From assembly GCA_025800435.1 (NCBI GenBank), contig JAOXRV010000034.1, forward strand, positions 1 through 14,998: a stretch of DNA of 14,998 bases, in the 5' to 3' direction. The position numbers were made by a program, and so were the translations under genes. Below are positions 13,943-14,998 of the stretch, piece by piece. The stretch's first letter is position 1. The number at the start of each line of letters is the position of its first letter. The DNA comes from Cellvibrionaceae bacterium. GTDB taxonomy: Bacteria > Pseudomonadota > Gammaproteobacteria > Pseudomonadales > Cellvibrionaceae. The notes below the pieces were generated by a model. That model saw only the letters and a program-made list of their open reading frames with translations. It made no database searches and was not told where the DNA came from.

Positions 13943-14998
13943 GGTTTAGCTTTAACTCCCAGGGCAGGCAGGGGTCGTACAGCTGTACGATCAAATCCAG
14001 TAATTGTTTCTGCTCATTTGCCACCTTTGCCGCCTCTAGTAAGGTTCCTGCAAGGCTGCTGTTGTGGCTAAAATTGGCGGCGGTGGGCGAGTCGATGCGG
14101 TAGTTGGCGACCCGGTATTCGCTATGGTCAGGCCCAGGCGCTGCTAAGCTAAGTTGGTGGCGAAGTAAACCACGGCTAGTTTGCACCTGTGCGCGGGCTT
14201 CTAAATTGGCGGTGCACTCGGCCTGGCTATCACCTGGGTAGTCACTTTTTAATATTCTGCGTAAGCGCCCCGGTGCCTCGGCCAGTTCAAGTAGCCGTGC
14301 AAATAGGCGCGCGAGTAAACCGTGGCCGTGGGCGGCGCTAATCATTTGAATAAGTGGGCGCTCACGTAGGCGCATCAGCGGGCCGCTTTCCTCGGCGATA
14401 GAGTGTTGCTTAAAAGCGTTGGCGCCAATACTGGCCCAGCCGTGGTCTAAAATCATACTGCTCAATTGGCTGCCCAGCGCTCGTCCCTGCAAAAAATGGG
14501 TGAGCCCCTGGGCATTGTGAATATTGACGAATTTTTCGCAGGGGCCACCTAATATTTTGGTTTTTAACAGCTGTTCAAGTTGCTCTACTTTGATATGAAT
14601 GGCGGCCAGCTTAGGTGGGACGGCAGTGAAGGCCTCTTGGCTTTGCCCTAGGCACTGCCCCAAAAAGGTATAGGCCCTGCGAATACTGTGGGGGCCGCCC
14701 TGGGGCAGACGCCGGCCCAACTTTTGTAAAATACCCATTAGCAATTCACGGCTGTGTTCTAACTCTAATAAAAACTCATAACGCTGCTGCTGCCTGGGTG
14801 ATAACAGTTGCCCCTGTGCCTTGGCCACAGCGAGGTGGCCACAGTAGTGGTGAGCGTGGCCACACAGGCTAAACAGCAGCGGCAGTGTGTGCAGGGCTTG
14901 GCTGCTGGTTTTGCCGAATAAAACACGCTCTGGGTATTGGGGGCCTGTGGTCTCAAACCCTACTTGATTCGCACCTATACTGATGACTATTTTGCCCG
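13935..14998 (-). CDS. hupK: HupK/HoxV-like hydrogenase assembly protein, 5' end cut by window edge
   Basis: The frame stays open from the stop at 13935 to the right edge, giving 353 visible codons. A GTG at 14828 is only internal: upstream codons read GKIVISIGANQVGFETTG and continue sensibly. The protein is a diverged relative of the [NiFe]-hydrogenase large subunit. An N-terminal SLCGHAHHYCGHLA matches the large-subunit RxCGxCxxxH motif with the second cysteine replaced by Ala and the His by Cys. The C-terminal DPCLPWELKLNHA matches DPCxxCxxH with the second cysteine replaced by Trp. HupK/HoxV proteins are thought to serve as scaffolds during assembly of the iron cyanide/CO unit before transfer to the real large subunit. 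Position directly before hypA agrees with rhizobial, Rhodobacter and Ralstonia clusters. Probably only a few N-terminal residues are missing. Confidence 0.87.
   Translation of the reverse strand, partial: GKIVISIGANQVGFETTGPQYPERVLFGKTSSQALHTLPLLFSLCGHAHHYCGHLAVAKAQGQLLSPRQQQRYEFLLELEHSRELLMGILQKLGRRLPQGGPHSIRRAYTFLGQCLGQSQEAFTAVPPKLAAIHIKVEQLEQLLKTKILGGPCEKFVNIHNAQGLTHFLQGRALGSQLSSMILDHGWASIGANAFKQHSIAEESGPLMRLRERPLIQMISAAHGHGLLARLFARLLELAEAPGRLRRILKSDYPGDSQAECTANLEARAQVQTSRGLLRHQLSLAAPGPDHSEYRVANYRIDSPTAANFSHNSSLAGTLLEAAKVANEQKQLLDLIVQLYDPCLPWELKLNHA

Noticed and set aside
1..14998. CRISPR array, tRNA, rRNA, prophage or toxin-antitoxin locus
   Set aside because: I saw no regularly spaced repeats, no cloverleaf-like segments and no such protein signatures on either strand.

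Overview
The window looks like a stretch of a gammaproteobacterial chromosome. Evidence for this is a close YghU-type glutathione transferase, a TonB-dependent receptor behind a box resembling the gammaproteobacterial Zur operator, and compact GC-rich coding. The exact genus cannot be read from the sequence; a marine or environmental heterotroph is only a guess. All rightmost genes lie on the minus strand and belong to one [NiFe]-hydrogenase accessory operon.

Layout, left to right. (1) 1-2085, minus: a TonB-dependent outer-membrane receptor whose last few residues lie off the left edge, with a promoter overlapped by a Zur-like palindrome (2109-2131). (2) 2132-2655: an AT-richer stretch with no convincing gene. 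(3) 2656-3159, plus: a small exported protein that is essentially one TpsB/ShlB-type POTRA domain without a beta-barrel, ending tail-to-tail on a small secreted two-cysteine protein (3156-3518, minus). (4) yghU (3625-4467, minus), divergent from an AlkB-like dioxygenase (4526-5128, plus), which is followed after 20 bases by a large multi-pass membrane protein with a C-terminal isoprenylcysteine/phospholipid methyltransferase-type domain (5149-6408, plus). (5) 6497-14998, minus: hupK/hoxV-like, hypA, hypB, hoxA/hupR-like, hypF, hypC, hypD, hypE, in transcription order from right to left. Gaps are very short or the genes overlap, so this is one transcription unit whose promoter and probably the hydrogenase structural genes lie beyond the right edge.

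The hyp genes form the full core assembly line for the NiFe(CN)2CO centre. HypF and HypE make the cyanide ligands from carbamoyl phosphate. HypC and HypD hold and assemble the Fe(CN)2CO unit, with the HupK/HoxV-like protein as a probable extra scaffold, and HypA and HypB deliver nickel. The embedded NtrC-family activator is expected to control hydrogenase transcription from sigma-54 promoters. Its receiver domain has lost the phospho-acceptor aspartate (Ala54), so it is unlikely to be switched by phosphorylation. That substitution, the half-degenerate metal motifs of the HupK-like protein, the orphan POTRA protein and the Zur-like control of the receptor are the most notable points.
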